In this document: piece after piece, positions 46,472 to 57,400 of the stretch | Layout of the letters: each line of letters begins with the position of its first letter | Numbering within the stretch: position 1 is the first letter of the stretch | DNA from: Hordeum vulgare subsp. vulgare | Taxonomy: Eukaryota; Streptophyta; Magnoliopsida; Poales; Poaceae | Assembly (NCBI RefSeq): GCF_904849725.1 | Contig: NC_058521.1 | Location: 339,000,638 to 339,064,637, forward strand | Length of the DNA stretch: 64,000 nt | Direction of reading: 5' to 3' | Notes under the pieces: generated by a model | What the model was told of the DNA's origin: nothing | The model's database searches: none | The model's input: only the letters and a program-made list of their open reading frames with translations | Made by a program: the position numbers and the translations under genes

Positions 46472-47797
46472 GGTCGTAGGAAGCAGGACGGTGTCAGCGC
46501 CGACCCGATCCGACGAGGCGTTCGACAGCTCCATAGATCTCAGTTTGCCACAGCATCTTCCCGGAGTGGGAGGGGGCAGTGGCTGCTCTGCCTGCGCGCG
46601 AGAGCTCATAGGGACTCGATAGGTGCTATGCGAGCGCGGGTGGAAGGAGCAGAAGCCCCAAGCTCTGCGTTGCCTGGCCGACAAACCTCCTTGGAACGCC
46701 CGCGCTGGTGTCGAGGGCGTGACAGGGGCTTTGGCCAGGCCTCCGATGCTTACTCCGAACGTCGCACATCTTCGGAGTGTTGCATAGTCGTTGAGGACGC
46801 GTTCGAGGCCCCGAACCGCCCCTTCATGCACCCTCCGGCTCGCATTTCTCCTTGGAGTGTTGTGACGCTATAAAGATGCGCTCGGAGGCTCTGCCAACAA
46901 ATCTCTTGCAAAAGAGATGAGAAAGCGATGCGCCCCGGCGTTCCTAGTTCCTTCAGAGTGGCCAAAGGCCACCGGCGAGAACCTCGTCGGCAAGGAGGCC
47001 ACTGGAAGCAACATCAGCTTGCTGTGGGTACGAATATTCCTCCCCGGTAGCACCTTCAGACGTTGCGGCTAAGAATTCCGCGACGCGCAAGATAAGTACA
47101 CAAGCAAACTTCTTGCCACACTCATAGTAGACTAGTTGTATCCTTTTGAAGCATTGACTTTTGTATTAAAATCTCGCGTGCGGATGGACCTTGCTAGGAT
47201 GAGTGCACTCCGACTTCGTTTCGAGCCTGTTCAACGACTTGAGTGTCCACAGAGCACCCTCATCTTATTTCGAACTCGTTCAACATTTCAGACGGCTACG
47301 TAGCACCGTATTTCGCCTCGAGCCGCGCTCGGCGATTTACATGGTTGCACTGAGTGTGGCAAGGAGTCTTGCCAGTGACGAACTCCTCTGTTGAGCTTTC
47401 TAAGGATCCACTCCACTAAGTACTCGCGGCATGATAAGTCAAGACGGCAAGCATCCGGAAAGTGCAAGGGAATAATCATACAAAATGAGAGTCGAATAAA
47501 GGATGCATCTATTCATTCGTTTGTCTGGATCCACTTTGATTCCACTTACAAAGCATTGTTATCCTAACCTAAAGACTTTGTCTTTTAACGAGGATCGACT
47601 TACGGGGAGGAATTGGAGTTCATGAAGACAAGACGCGGCAAGGCCCGCGGTACATCCATGCTTGCTCCTCCGGGACCAGCACTGTACCGACGAGAGCAGG
47701 TTCGGCCTCATCAAGTCACGGGAAGGCGACAGATCCGGTTGAGATCCCCCCCTCCAAGGAGGGGGGCGTGACCAGGCTACGCCAGTGCAGGAAGCAC
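46472..47797. other. LARD-like element interior, no clear gene
   Basis: Open stretches here are short. One plus-strand run near 46870-47040 (SANKSLAKEMRKR, KATGENLVGKEATGSNISLL) is loosely gag-like but unassigned. Around 47200-47340 a short motif (TTTCGAGCCTGTTCAACGAC, then AGAGCACC) recurs imperfectly. Confidence 0.4.
47747..47766. repeat. Perfect GC hairpin 3' of the B3 gene
   Basis: Nine-base arms CCCCCCTCC and GGAGGGGGG around AA. It lies 31 bases beyond the end of the antisense B3 frame. Confidence 0.8.
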
Positions 47798-48440
47798 TCA
47801 GTCCGAGCCGGGGGAATCGTCCCCCGATTTGATTCCCCCGGGCTTGAGACTCGGCTCAGCACTGTCACCATTGCCGCCCTCCCCGTTGCTGTCGCTCGAA
47901 GCGAAGCATTCAACCCCACTCGAGCCTTCTTAACAGCAGCCGAGACGCACACCGGAGTGCCCGTAGAACTTGACGACGAGTATACGGGCCTCCGTCACCT
48001 TGAAGCGAAGGACGTAGCCGTCCTCGAGTCCATGAGCACGGGCGAAGGCCTTCCAGCCGCGCCCAAGTAGGATGGAATGGGGCTTCGGATACTCCGCGTG
48101 CACCTGCATGGCGCTGTGAGAGCATCCGTGCGCTCGCAGCCAGAAGAGGGGAGGCCGCTCAACCCCCATCACCATGGCGAGGCCACGAGGGAGATGCAAG
48201 TTACCTTGAAGGGGGCCACGAAGCTCCATGATGAACCCGAAGAAGAGGGCACGAGGAGTGAGATCGAGGCAGGGCTCCGCCTCCCTAGACAACGTCCCTG
48301 GCGTCCTCGGCCTCCCGAGCCTCTCCCGCCACGGTCGACGGGGCTGCCGCTGGCTGCGGCCCCTGAAGCTGTGGCATGATCCGAGCGGGACCCCTTGCCG
48401 CCCTGGCCGCCAGCGGAGGCCGGCCCCGTCCCCTAACCAT
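47798..48440 (-). pseudogene. B3-domain DNA-binding protein gene, decayed, antisense in the LARD-like element
   Basis: Start ATG at 48440-48438 (minus) gives MVRGRGRPPLAARAARG; RGRGRPP resembles an AT-hook. After a one-base frameshift near 48290 the frame reads through a B3 domain (about 48240-47935): ELRGPLQGNLHLPRG, then ILLGRGWKAFARAHGLEDGY, then a region ending HSGVRLGCC. The GW-x-x-FA-x-x-H-x-L-x-x-G pattern and the VKFYGHSG strand are typical of grass REM-type B3 proteins, nuclear DNA-binding factors. A stop at 47932-47930 precedes a Ser/Gly/Asp-rich tail in the same frame that ends at 47798. With one frameshift and one stop it is probably non-functional. Target and role unknown. Confidence 0.7.
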
Positions 48441-48553
48441 GGTTAGGGATGGGTGCCACCGGCAAAGCTAAAATTAGCAAGAGAAGACAAGGCGATAGGC
48501 GCGAAAGGCTTCAAGAGTGAGACGGGTGGGCAAAACCTCTGCGCAAACACCCT

Positions 48554-48561
48554 AATTTATA
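48554..48561 (-). promoter_or_regulatory. TATA box upstream of the antisense B3 gene
   Basis: Minus strand TATAAATT, about 115 bases upstream of the B3 start codon, in a GC-rich context. Spacing fits a core promoter with a short untranslated leader, suggesting the gene was taken up with its own promoter. Confidence 0.55.
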
Positions 48562-48958
48562 GGGAAAGCCCGGAGGCCACCCTCCTCGCTCCAGAAGCCA
48601 TCGCCCCTCTCGCCCAATCGCCCTCGAGTCACAAGCGGAACATGGAACCTCCCTGATGCGCCAATGCATGCATGAGCGGGTCAATCCACGCCCGCACCTT
48701 TTGAGTCCACGATCTCCACTTGCCCGACCATCGTTGCGCATGTCCTACACGTGGCAGAGGCGTTTTCCGGGAATAAAGGGGCCATCACTACGCGCACGCC
48801 GTGCACCCTCCCATTTCGCGCGTTCAATGCGCGACGTGGGGAAAGAAAGCCCGCAATGGCTCAATTTTGATAAGCCCGGCGCGTGCGAGATCGCGCACCG
48901 CTTTGGGCCTGGCCCTACAACACCTCGCATGCGTGTGTGGCCCAGGCCCGGGGGCTCC
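48562..48958. other. LARD-like element interior next to the 3' LTR
   Basis: GC-rich, no recognised protein. It may include upstream promoter sequence of the antisense B3 gene. It ends CCAGGCCCGGGGGCTCC, a G-rich run where a polypurine tract is expected. Confidence 0.4.
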
Positions 48959-49531
48959 TGTCGGTGCACTAAAGACTGGGGTCTTGAGTGCCCCGGACTA
49001 GTGCGCGGACACCGGTAGGCCCCTTTGAAGCGGCAAGGCGCGTCGTTGGAGCCTAGGGCAGAAGCAAGACTCGGAAGCCCACCAAGTACAGATTGCAAGC
49101 CTCGGCAAGCACTCACTTGGTGGGAATGAAGAAGAGACCCCGGCAGGAGCCACCTGCCGGAGGGAGATGGACAATACCAAGGAGAGACCCTCCCGCCAAG
49201 GAAGGTGACTCAGCCCCGGCAAGCCATCCTTTCCGGGAAGATTGACAAGGCCTCGGCAGGCCATCGCCTCCTTGCCGGGAGGAACAAGAAGAGCCCCGGC
49301 AAGGTAACCCTTGCCGGGGAAGAAGAGAAGGCCCGAGGAGAAGGCCCAAAGGGAAGTCTGACGAAGCATTCAATGCACCGCAGTAACACTGTGGCGGTCG
49401 GTGGGCGTTGTTCCACTCGTGAACCACCGTTCACACAATGAGCCACTCTGGTGACCCCTTCGCCTATAAAAGGAGGCCCGAGGCTCAGTAGAAGGGACTT
49501 TTTGGCTTTTTTACTACTCGAAAGGTTGTAA
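48959..49531 (+). repeat. 3' LTR of the LARD-like element, truncated by insertion
   Basis: TGTCGGTGCACTAAAG start, matching 45524 onward, minus about 150 internal bases. It stops at GGTTGTAA (49531), where the equivalent 5' LTR continues for about 200 bases. The rest should lie beyond the minus-strand BARE element, outside the window. TATA box at 49465-49471. Confidence 0.8.
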
Positions 49532-51318
49532 TGTTGGGGAACGTTGCATGGGAAACAAAAAATTTCCTACGCACACGAAGACCTATCATGGTGATGTTCA
49601 GCTACGAGAGGGAGATTGGATCCACATACCCTAGTAGATCGCTCAGCGGGAAGCGTTAATAAACGTGGTTGATGTAGTGGTACAACTTCGTGATTCAAAA
49701 CATTGTCGTCCCACAATCCGTCCAGATCTAGTACCGAACGGACGGCACTTCCGCGTTCAGCACACGTACAGCTCGATGACGATCTCCGCCTTCTTGATCC
49801 AGCAAGAGAGACGGGGAAGTAGATGAGTTCTCCGGCAGCGTGACGGCGCGCCGGTGATGGTGATGATCTATTCCTGCAGGGCTCTGCCCGAGCTCACAGA
49901 AATCTGATCTAGAGGTAGAACTACGAGGTATAGGTTTGAGTTCCACGTGGCAAAGTTGTGTCACAAAAACATTAAAACCTCTAGTATGTATAGGAGGAGG
50001 GGACTGGATAGCCTTGAGGCTCAAGAGAACCCCAAGGGCGCCGGCCGAAAGGAGGAGGGGGACTCCAACTCCAATTCGGTTTGGGAAGGAGGAGTCCTCC
50101 TCTTCCTTCCCACCTCCCTCTTTTTTTCTCTTTGGTTTTCTTCTTGTGGCGCCATAGCCCACTTGGGCTGGCCTCACCAGCACACTAAGGGATGGTGCGC
50201 CAGCCTAGGGCTATTGGGCTCACCCCCGGGTGGGTGGGCCCCTCCCGATGAAAACCCGGAACCCATTCGTCACTCCCGATACACTCTGAGTAATGCCCGA
50301 AATCTTTCCGGTGTCCAAATGAAACCATCCTATATATCAATCTTTGTTTCCGGACCATTTCGGAAACCCTCATGATGTCCGTGATCTCATCCGGTACTCC
50401 GAACAACCTTAGGTCACCAACACCCATAACTGAACTATACCTAAATGTCACCGAACCTTAAGTGTGCAGACTCTGCGGGTTCGAGAACTATGCAGACATG
50501 ACGCGAGGCACTCCCCGGTCAATATCCAATAGCGGGACCTGGATGTCCATATTGGATCCTACATATTTTACGAATATCTTATCGGTTGAACATGTGTGCC
50601 AAGGATTCATATAATCCCGTAGAACATTCCCTTTGTCCTTCGGTATGTTACTTGCCCGAGATTTGATCGTCGGTATCTCTATATCTATTTCAATATCATT
50701 ACCGACAAGTCTCTTTACCCGTTCCATAATACAAGATCCCGTGACTAACACTTTAGGCACATTGCTTGCAAGGCTTATATGTGATGTCCTATTACCGAGT
50801 GGGCCCCGAGATACCTCTTCGTCACACGAAGTGACAAATCCCAGACTTGATCCATGCTAACTCAACAGACACCTTCGGAGATACCTGTAGAGCACCTTTA
50901 TAGTTAACCAGTAACTTTGTGACGTTTGATACACACAAGCCATTCCTCCGGTTTCAGTGAGTCACATGATCTCATGGTCATAGGAATGAATACTTGACAC
51001 GCAGAAAACAATAGCAACGAAATGACACGGTCACATGCTACGTTTATAATTTGGGTCTTGTCCATCACATCATTCTCCTAATGATGTGATCCAGTTATCA
51101 AGTGACAACACTTGTGTATGGTCAGAAAACCTTAACCATCCTTGATCAACTGGCTAGTCAACTAGAGGCTTACTAGGGACATTATTTTGTCTATATATCC
51201 GCACATGTATCTATGCTTTCATTCAATACAATTATAGCATGGATAATAAACGATTATCTTGAAACAAGAAATATAATAATAACTATTTTATCATTGCCTC
51301 TAGGGCATATTTCCAACA
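49532..51318 (-). repeat. 3' LTR of the minus-strand BARE-like element
   Basis: Minus strand TGTTGGAAATATGCCC (51318 back) to CCCCAACA (49532). About 1.79 kb. Its promoter-proximal half is closer to the solo LTR at 14548-16271 than to the LTRs at 34998 or 51416, so at least two LTR subfamilies coexist here. Confidence 0.9.
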
Positions 51319-51336
51319 GTCTCCCACTTGCACTAG
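51319..51336 (-). other. Polypurine tract of the minus-strand BARE-like element
   Basis: Minus strand CTAGTGCAAGTGGGAGAC, directly before the LTR; identical to the other two BARE-type elements here. Confidence 0.85.
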
Positions 51337-51415
51337 AGTCAATAATCTAGTGTCACATCGCCATGCGATTTATAGTGGAATAAATCTAACACCCATAAAG
51401 TTATGGTGTTGATCA

Positions 51416-53237
51416 TGTTGGAATTATGCCCTAGAGGCAATAATAAATGTATAGTTATTATTATAATTCCTGTATCAAGATAATAGTTTATTATCCATGC
51501 TATAATTGTATTGAATGAAGACTCATTTACATGTGTGGATACATAGACAAAACACCGTCCCTAGCATGCCTCTAGTTGGCTAGCCAGTTGATCGATGATA
51601 GTCAGTGTCTTCTGATTATGAACAAAGTGTTGTTGCTTGGTAACTGGATCACGTCATTGGGAGAATCACGTGATGGACTAGACCCAAACTAATAGACGTA
51701 GCATGTTGATCGTGTCATTTTGTTGCTACTGTTTTCTGCGTGTCAAGTATTTATTCCTATGACCATGAGATCATATAACTCACTGACACCGGAGGAATGC
51801 TTTGTGTGTATCAAACGTCGCAACGTAACTGGGTGACTATAAAGATGCTCTACAGGTATCTCCGAAGGTGTTAGTTGAGTTAGTATGGATCAAGACTGGG
51901 ATTCGTCACTCCGCGTGACGGAGAGGTATGTCGGGGCCCACTCGGTAATACAACATCACACATAAGCCTTGCAAGCAATGTAACTTAGTGTAAGTTGCGG
52001 GATCTTGTATTACGGAACGAGTAAAGAGACTTGCCGGTAAACGAGATTGAAATAGGTATGCGGATACCGACGATCGAATCTCGGGCAAGTAACATACCGA
52101 AGGACAAAGGGAATGACATACGGGATTATACGAATCCTTGGCACTGAGGTTCAAACGATAAGATCTTCGTAGAATATGTAGGATCCAATATGGGCATCCA
52201 GGTCCCGCTATTGGATATTGACCGAGGAGTCTCTCGGGTCATGTCTACATAGTTCTCGAACCCGCAGGGTCTGCACACTTAAGGTTCGACGTTGTTTTAT
52301 GCGTATTTGAGTTATATGGTTGGTTACCGAATGTTGTTCGGAGTCCCGGATGAGATCACGGACGTCACGAGGGTTTCCGGAATGGTCCGGAAACGAAGAT
52401 TGATATATAGGATGACCTCATTTGATTACCGGAAGGTTTTCGGAGTTACCGGGAATGTACCGGGAATGACGAATGGGTTCCGGGAGTTCACCGGGGGGGC
52501 AACCCACCCCGGGGAAGCCCATAGGCTTTGGGGAGACACACCAGCCCTTAGTGGGCTGGTGGGACAGCCCCAAGGGGGCCTATGCGCCAGTAAAAAGAAA
52601 TCAAAGGAAAAGAAAAAAAAAGAGGGAGGAAGTGGGAAGGGAGGGGGACTCCTCCCACCAAACCAAGTCCAACTCGGTTTGGGGGGGCGGGATTCCTCCC
52701 CCCTTGGCTCGGCCGACCCCTTGAGGGTCCCTTGGACCCCAAGGCAAGGTCCCCCTCCCTCCTCCTATATATATGGAGCTTTTAGGGCAGATTTGAGACG
52801 ATTTTCTCACGGCTGCCCGACCACATACCTCCATAGTTTTTCCTATAGATCGCGTTTCTGCGGAGCTCGGGCGGAGCTCTGCTGAGACAAGGTCATCACC
52901 AACCTCCGGAGCGCCATCACGCTGCCGGAGAACTCTTCTACCTCTCTATCTCTCTTGCTGGATCAAGAAGGCCGAGATCATCGTCGAGCTGTACGTGTGC
53001 TGAACGCGGAGGTGTCGTCCGTTCGGTACTAGATCATGGGACTGATCGCGGGATTGTTCGCGGGGCGGATCGAGGGACGTCAGGACGTTCCACTACATCA
53101 ACCGCGTTCTCTAACGCTTCTGCTGTACGATCTACAAGGGTACGTAGATCACTCATCCCCTCTCGTAGATGGACATCACCACGATAGGTCTTCGTGCGCG
53201 TAGGAAAATTTTTGTTTCCCATGCGACGTTCCCAACA
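51416..53237 (+). repeat. 5' LTR of the intact BARE-type element
   Basis: TGTTGGAATTATGCC to CCCAACA, 1822 bases. The 3' LTR lacks an 11-base piece present here near 52722. TATA box at 52766-52774. Confidence 0.95.
52766..52774 (+). promoter_or_regulatory. TATA box in the intact element's 5' LTR
   Basis: TATATATAT in CTCCTCCTATATATATGGAG, about 470 bases before the LTR end. It is the likely promoter of the genomic RNA, by position and by analogy to BARE-1. Confidence 0.65.
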
Positions 53238-53238
53238 G

Positions 53239-53251
53239 TGGCATCATGAGC
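53239..53251 (+). other. Primer-binding site of the intact BARE-type element
   Basis: TGGCATCATGAGC, one base after the LTR. Variant of the initiator tRNA-Met PBS used by copia elements; the same variant appears at 36788. Confidence 0.7.
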
Positions 53252-54493
53252 TAGGTTCATGCGTAGATGTCTTCTCGAGTAGAACACAAAAGTTTTTGTG
53301 GGCGGTGATGTGCGTTTTGCTGCCCTCCTTAGTCTTTTCTTGATTCCGCGGTATTGTTGGATTGAAGCGGCTTGGACCGACATTACTCGTACGCTTACGA
53401 GAGACTGGTTTCATCGTTACCAGTAACCCCCTTTGCTCAAAGCTGACTGGCAAGTGACGGTTTCTCCAACTTTAGTTGAATCGGATTTGACCGAGGAGGT
53501 CCTTGGATGAGGTTAAATAGCAACTCATATATCTCCGTTGTGGTATTTGCGTAAGTAAGATGCGATCCTACTAGATACCCTTGGTCACCACGTAAAACAT
53601 GCAACAACAAAATTAGAGGACGTCTAACTTGTTTTTGCAGGGTATGATTGTGATGTGATATGGCCAACAATGTGATGTGATATATTGGATGTATGAGATG
53701 ATCATGTTGTAATAGAAATATCGACTTGCACGTCGATGGTACGGCAACCGGCAGGACCCATAGGGTTGTCTTTATACTAACATATGTGCTTGCAGATGCG
53801 TTTACTATTTTGCTAGGATGTAGCTTTAGTAGTAATAGCATAAGTAGCACGACAACCCCGATGGCAACATGTTGATTGATGATCATGGTGTGGCGCCGGT
53901 GACAAGAAGATCATGCCGGTGCTTTGGTGATGGAGATCAAGAAGCACGTGATGATGGCCATATCATGTCACTTATGAATTGCATGTGATGTTAATCCTTT
54001 TATGCACCTTATTTTGCTTAGAACGACGGTAGCATTATGAGGTGATCTCTCACTAAAATTTCAAGACGAAATTGTGTTCTCCCCGACTGTGCACCGTTGC
54101 TACAGTTTGTCGTTTCGAGACACCACGTGCTGATCGGGTGTGATAGACTCAACGTTCACATACAACGGGTGCAAAACAGTTGCGCACGCAGAACACTCGG
54201 GTTTAGCTTGACGAGCCTAGCATGTGCAGACATGGCCTCGGAACACATGAGACCGAAAGGTCGATCATGAATCATATAGTTGATATGATTAGCATAGGGA
54301 TGCTTACCACTGAAACTATACTCAACTCACGTGATGATCGGACTTGGGATAGTGTAAGTGGATCATGAACCACTCAAATGACTAGAGAGATGTACTTTTT
54401 GAGTGGGAGTTTAGCATATACTTTGATTAAGTTAAACTCTAATTATCTTGAACATAGTCTAAGTCCACTTTGAATATATTTGTGTTGTAGATC
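53252..54493 (+). other. Untranslated leader of the intact BARE-type element
   Basis: About 1.24 kb without a long frame, as in BARE-1, which has a long leader. The equivalent leader of the decayed element is 36801 to about 38050 and is clearly similar. The region would hold packaging and dimerisation signals, which I cannot place. Confidence 0.6.
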
Positions 54494-57400
54494 ATGGCTC
54501 ACGCAAGTGTCATCCTGAATTTTAATACGTTCCTACAGAAAGCTAAGTTGAAAGATGATGGAAGCAACTTTGTAGACTGGGCTCATAATCTTAAGCTAAT
54601 CTTACAAGCTGGGAAGAAGGATTATGTCCTTAATGCTGCGCTAGGAGATGAACCACCCGCTACGGCTGATCAGGATGTTAAGAACGCTTGGTTAGCGCCT
54701 AAGGAGGACTACTCAATAGTTCAATGTGCAGTCTTGTATGGCTTAGAACCGGGACTTCAACGTCGCTCTGAGCGTCATGGAGCATTTGAGATGTTCCAGG
54801 AGTTGAAGTTTATCTTTCAGAACAACACCCGGATCGAGAGGTATGAGACCTCCGATAAATTCTATGCTTGCAAGATGGAGGAAAACTCGTCTGTCAGTGA
54901 ACATGTGCTCAAAATGTCTGGGTACTCAAACCGTCTAGCTGAACTGGGGATTGAACTCCCGCAAGAAGCTATCACTGACAGAATCCTTCAATCACTGCCG
55001 CCAAGCTATAAAGGCTTTGTGTTGAACTACAACATGCAAGGGATGAACAAGTCTCCCGGCGAGTTGTTTGCGATGCTGAAAGTCGTAGAGTCTGAACTCC
55101 GTAAAGAGCATCAAGTGTTGATGGTGAGCAAGACCACTAGTTTCAAGAGAAACGGCAAAGGCAAGAAGGGCAATTCGAAGAAGAGCGGCAAGCCTGTTGC
55201 CAATCCGTCGAAGAAACCCAAGGCTGGACCTAAGCCTGAAACAGAGTGCTTCTATTGCAAGGGTATGGGTCACTGGAAGCGCAATTGCCCCAAGTATCTG
55301 GCAGATAAGAAGGCGGGCAAAGAAAAATCAGGTATATTTGATATACATGTTATTGATGTGTACTTAACCGGCTCTCGTAGTAGTGCCTGGGTATTCGATA
55401 CCGGTTCTGTTGCTCACATTTGCAACTCGAAGCAGGAACTGCGGAATAGACGAAGGCTGGCGAAAGACGAAGTGACGATGCGCGTAGGAAACGGTTCCAA
55501 GGTTGATGCAATCGCCGTCGGCACAGTGTCACTTCACCTACCATCGGGATTAGTGATGAACTTAAATCATTGTTATTTAGTGCCTGCGTTGAGCATGAAC
55601 ATTATATCTGGATCTTGTTTATTGCGAGACGGTTACTCTTTTAAGTCTGAGAATAATGGTTGTTCTATTTCTATGAGTAACATCTTTTATGGTCATGCAC
55701 CGAATGTGAGAGGATTGTTCATATTGAATCTTGATAGCGATACGCATATACATAACATTGAGACCAAAAGAGTTAGAGTGAACAATGATAGCGCCATATT
55801 TTTGTGGCACTGCCGCTTGGGTCATATTGGTGTAAAGCGCATGAAGAAACTCCATGCTGATGGACTTTTGGAGTCACTTGACTTTGATTCACTTGACACG
55901 TGCGAACCATGCCTCATGGGCAAGATGACTAAGACTCCGTTCTCCGGAACAATGGAGCGTGCAAGTGACTTGTTGGAAATCATACATACCGATGTGTGTG
56001 GTCCAATGAGCGTGGAGGCACGCGGCGGATATCGTTATTTCCTCACCTTCACTGACGATTTAAGTAGATATGGTTATGTCTACTTGATGAAGCACAAGTC
56101 TGAGACATTTGAAAAGTTCAAGCAATTTCAGAGTGAAGTGGAAAATCATCGTAACAAGAAGATCAAGTTCCTACGGTCTGATCGTGGGGGTGAATATCTG
56201 AGTTTCGAGTTTGGTACTCACTTAAGACAATGTGGAATTGTTTCGCAGTTAACACCGCCTGGAACACCACAGCGTAATGGTGTGTCCGAACGTCGAAATC
56301 GTACTTTGTTAGAGATGGTGCGATCTATGATGTCTCTTACTGATTTGCCGTTATCATTTTGGGGTTATGCATTAGAAACAGCTGCATTCACTTTAAATAG
56401 GGCACCATCGAAATCCGTTGAGACGACACCATACGAACTGTGGTATGACAAAAGGCCAAAGTTGTCGTTTCTTAAAGTTTGGGGATGTGATGCTTATGTC
56501 AAAAAGCTTCAGCTTGAAAAGGTGGAACCCAAAGCGGAAAAGTGTGTCTTCATAGGTTACCCAAAAGAGACAGTTGGGTACACCTTCTATCTCAAATCCG
56601 AGGGCAAAGTGTTTGTTGCTAAGAACGGAACTTTTCTCGAGAAGGAGTTTCTCTCGAGAGAATTGAGTAGGAGGAAGATAGAACTTGACGAGGTTGTCAA
56701 ACCTCTCATCCCTCTGGATGGTGGCGCAGGGCAAGGGGAAACCTCTGTCATTGCGACGCCGGTTGAGGAGGAAGTTAATGATGATGATCATGAAACTCCA
56801 GTTCAAGTTTCTGTTGAACCACGCAGGTCGACGAGATCACGCGCTGCTCCAGAGTGGTACGGTAATCCCGTCTTATCAATCATGTTGTTAGACAACAATG
56901 AACCTGCAAATTATGCAGAAGCAATGGTGGGCCCAGATTCCAACAAATGGCTAGAAGCCATGAAATCCGAGATAGGATCCATGTATGAGAACAAAGTGTG
57001 GACTTTGGAGATACTGCCTGAGGGCCGCAAGGCTATTCAGAACAAATGGATCTTTAAGAAGAAGACGGACGCTGACGGTAATGTGACCATTTATAAAGCT
57101 CGACTTGTGGCAAAGGGTTTTTCAAAAGTTCCAGGAGTTGACTACGATGAGACCTTCTCACCCGTAGCGATGCTTAAGTCCGTCAGAATCATGTTGGCAA
57201 TAGCTGCATTTTTCGATTATGAAATCTGGCAGATGGATGTCAAAACGGCGTTCCTTAACGGTTTTCTTAAGGAAGAGTTGTATATGATGCAACCCGAAGG
57301 TTTTGTTGATCCTAAAAATGCTGACAAGGTGTGCAAGCTCCAGCGATCCATTTATCGACTGGTGCAAGCATCTCTGAGTTGGTACAAACGCTTTGATGAG

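Larger units (their letters stand above)
45524..49531 (+). mobile_element. Non-autonomous LTR element (LARD-like) carrying an antisense B3-domain gene
   Basis: 5' LTR 45524-46449, primer-binding-site-like TGGCGCGCCAGG at 46454, internal region 46450-48958, 3' LTR from 48959, cut at 49531 by a minus-strand BARE element. It inserted into the gag of element D; GAAAT (45519-45523) is the left target-site candidate. The internal 2.5 kb has no recognisable protease, reverse transcriptase, RNase H or integrase, so it depends on others for movement. The minus strand carries a decayed B3-domain gene with a TATA box. Confidence 0.7.
49532..51410 (-). mobile_element. Minus-strand BARE-like copia element, 3' part (LTR and polypurine tract)
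   Basis: The 3' LTR is 51318-49532 read on the minus strand, preceded by the polypurine tract at 51336-51319 and about 75 bases of 3' internal DNA up to 51410. The younger plus-strand BARE element then interrupts it; the minus-strand copy resumes at 60341. TGTAA (49527-49531) is the candidate target duplication; the other end is beyond 64000. Confidence 0.9.

Noticed and set aside
46304..46831. Minus-strand open stretch of 175 codons across the LARD-like LTR end and primer-binding site
   Set aside because: GC-rich DNA gives long chance frames; it spans LTR and PBS, and the wording is low-complexity with no known domain.
45524..49531. Repeated GCACTAAAG near both ends as CACTA-transposon termini
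   Set aside because: The two copies are direct and not inverted, extend for hundreds of bases, and the first is followed by a PBS-like motif; they are LTRs.
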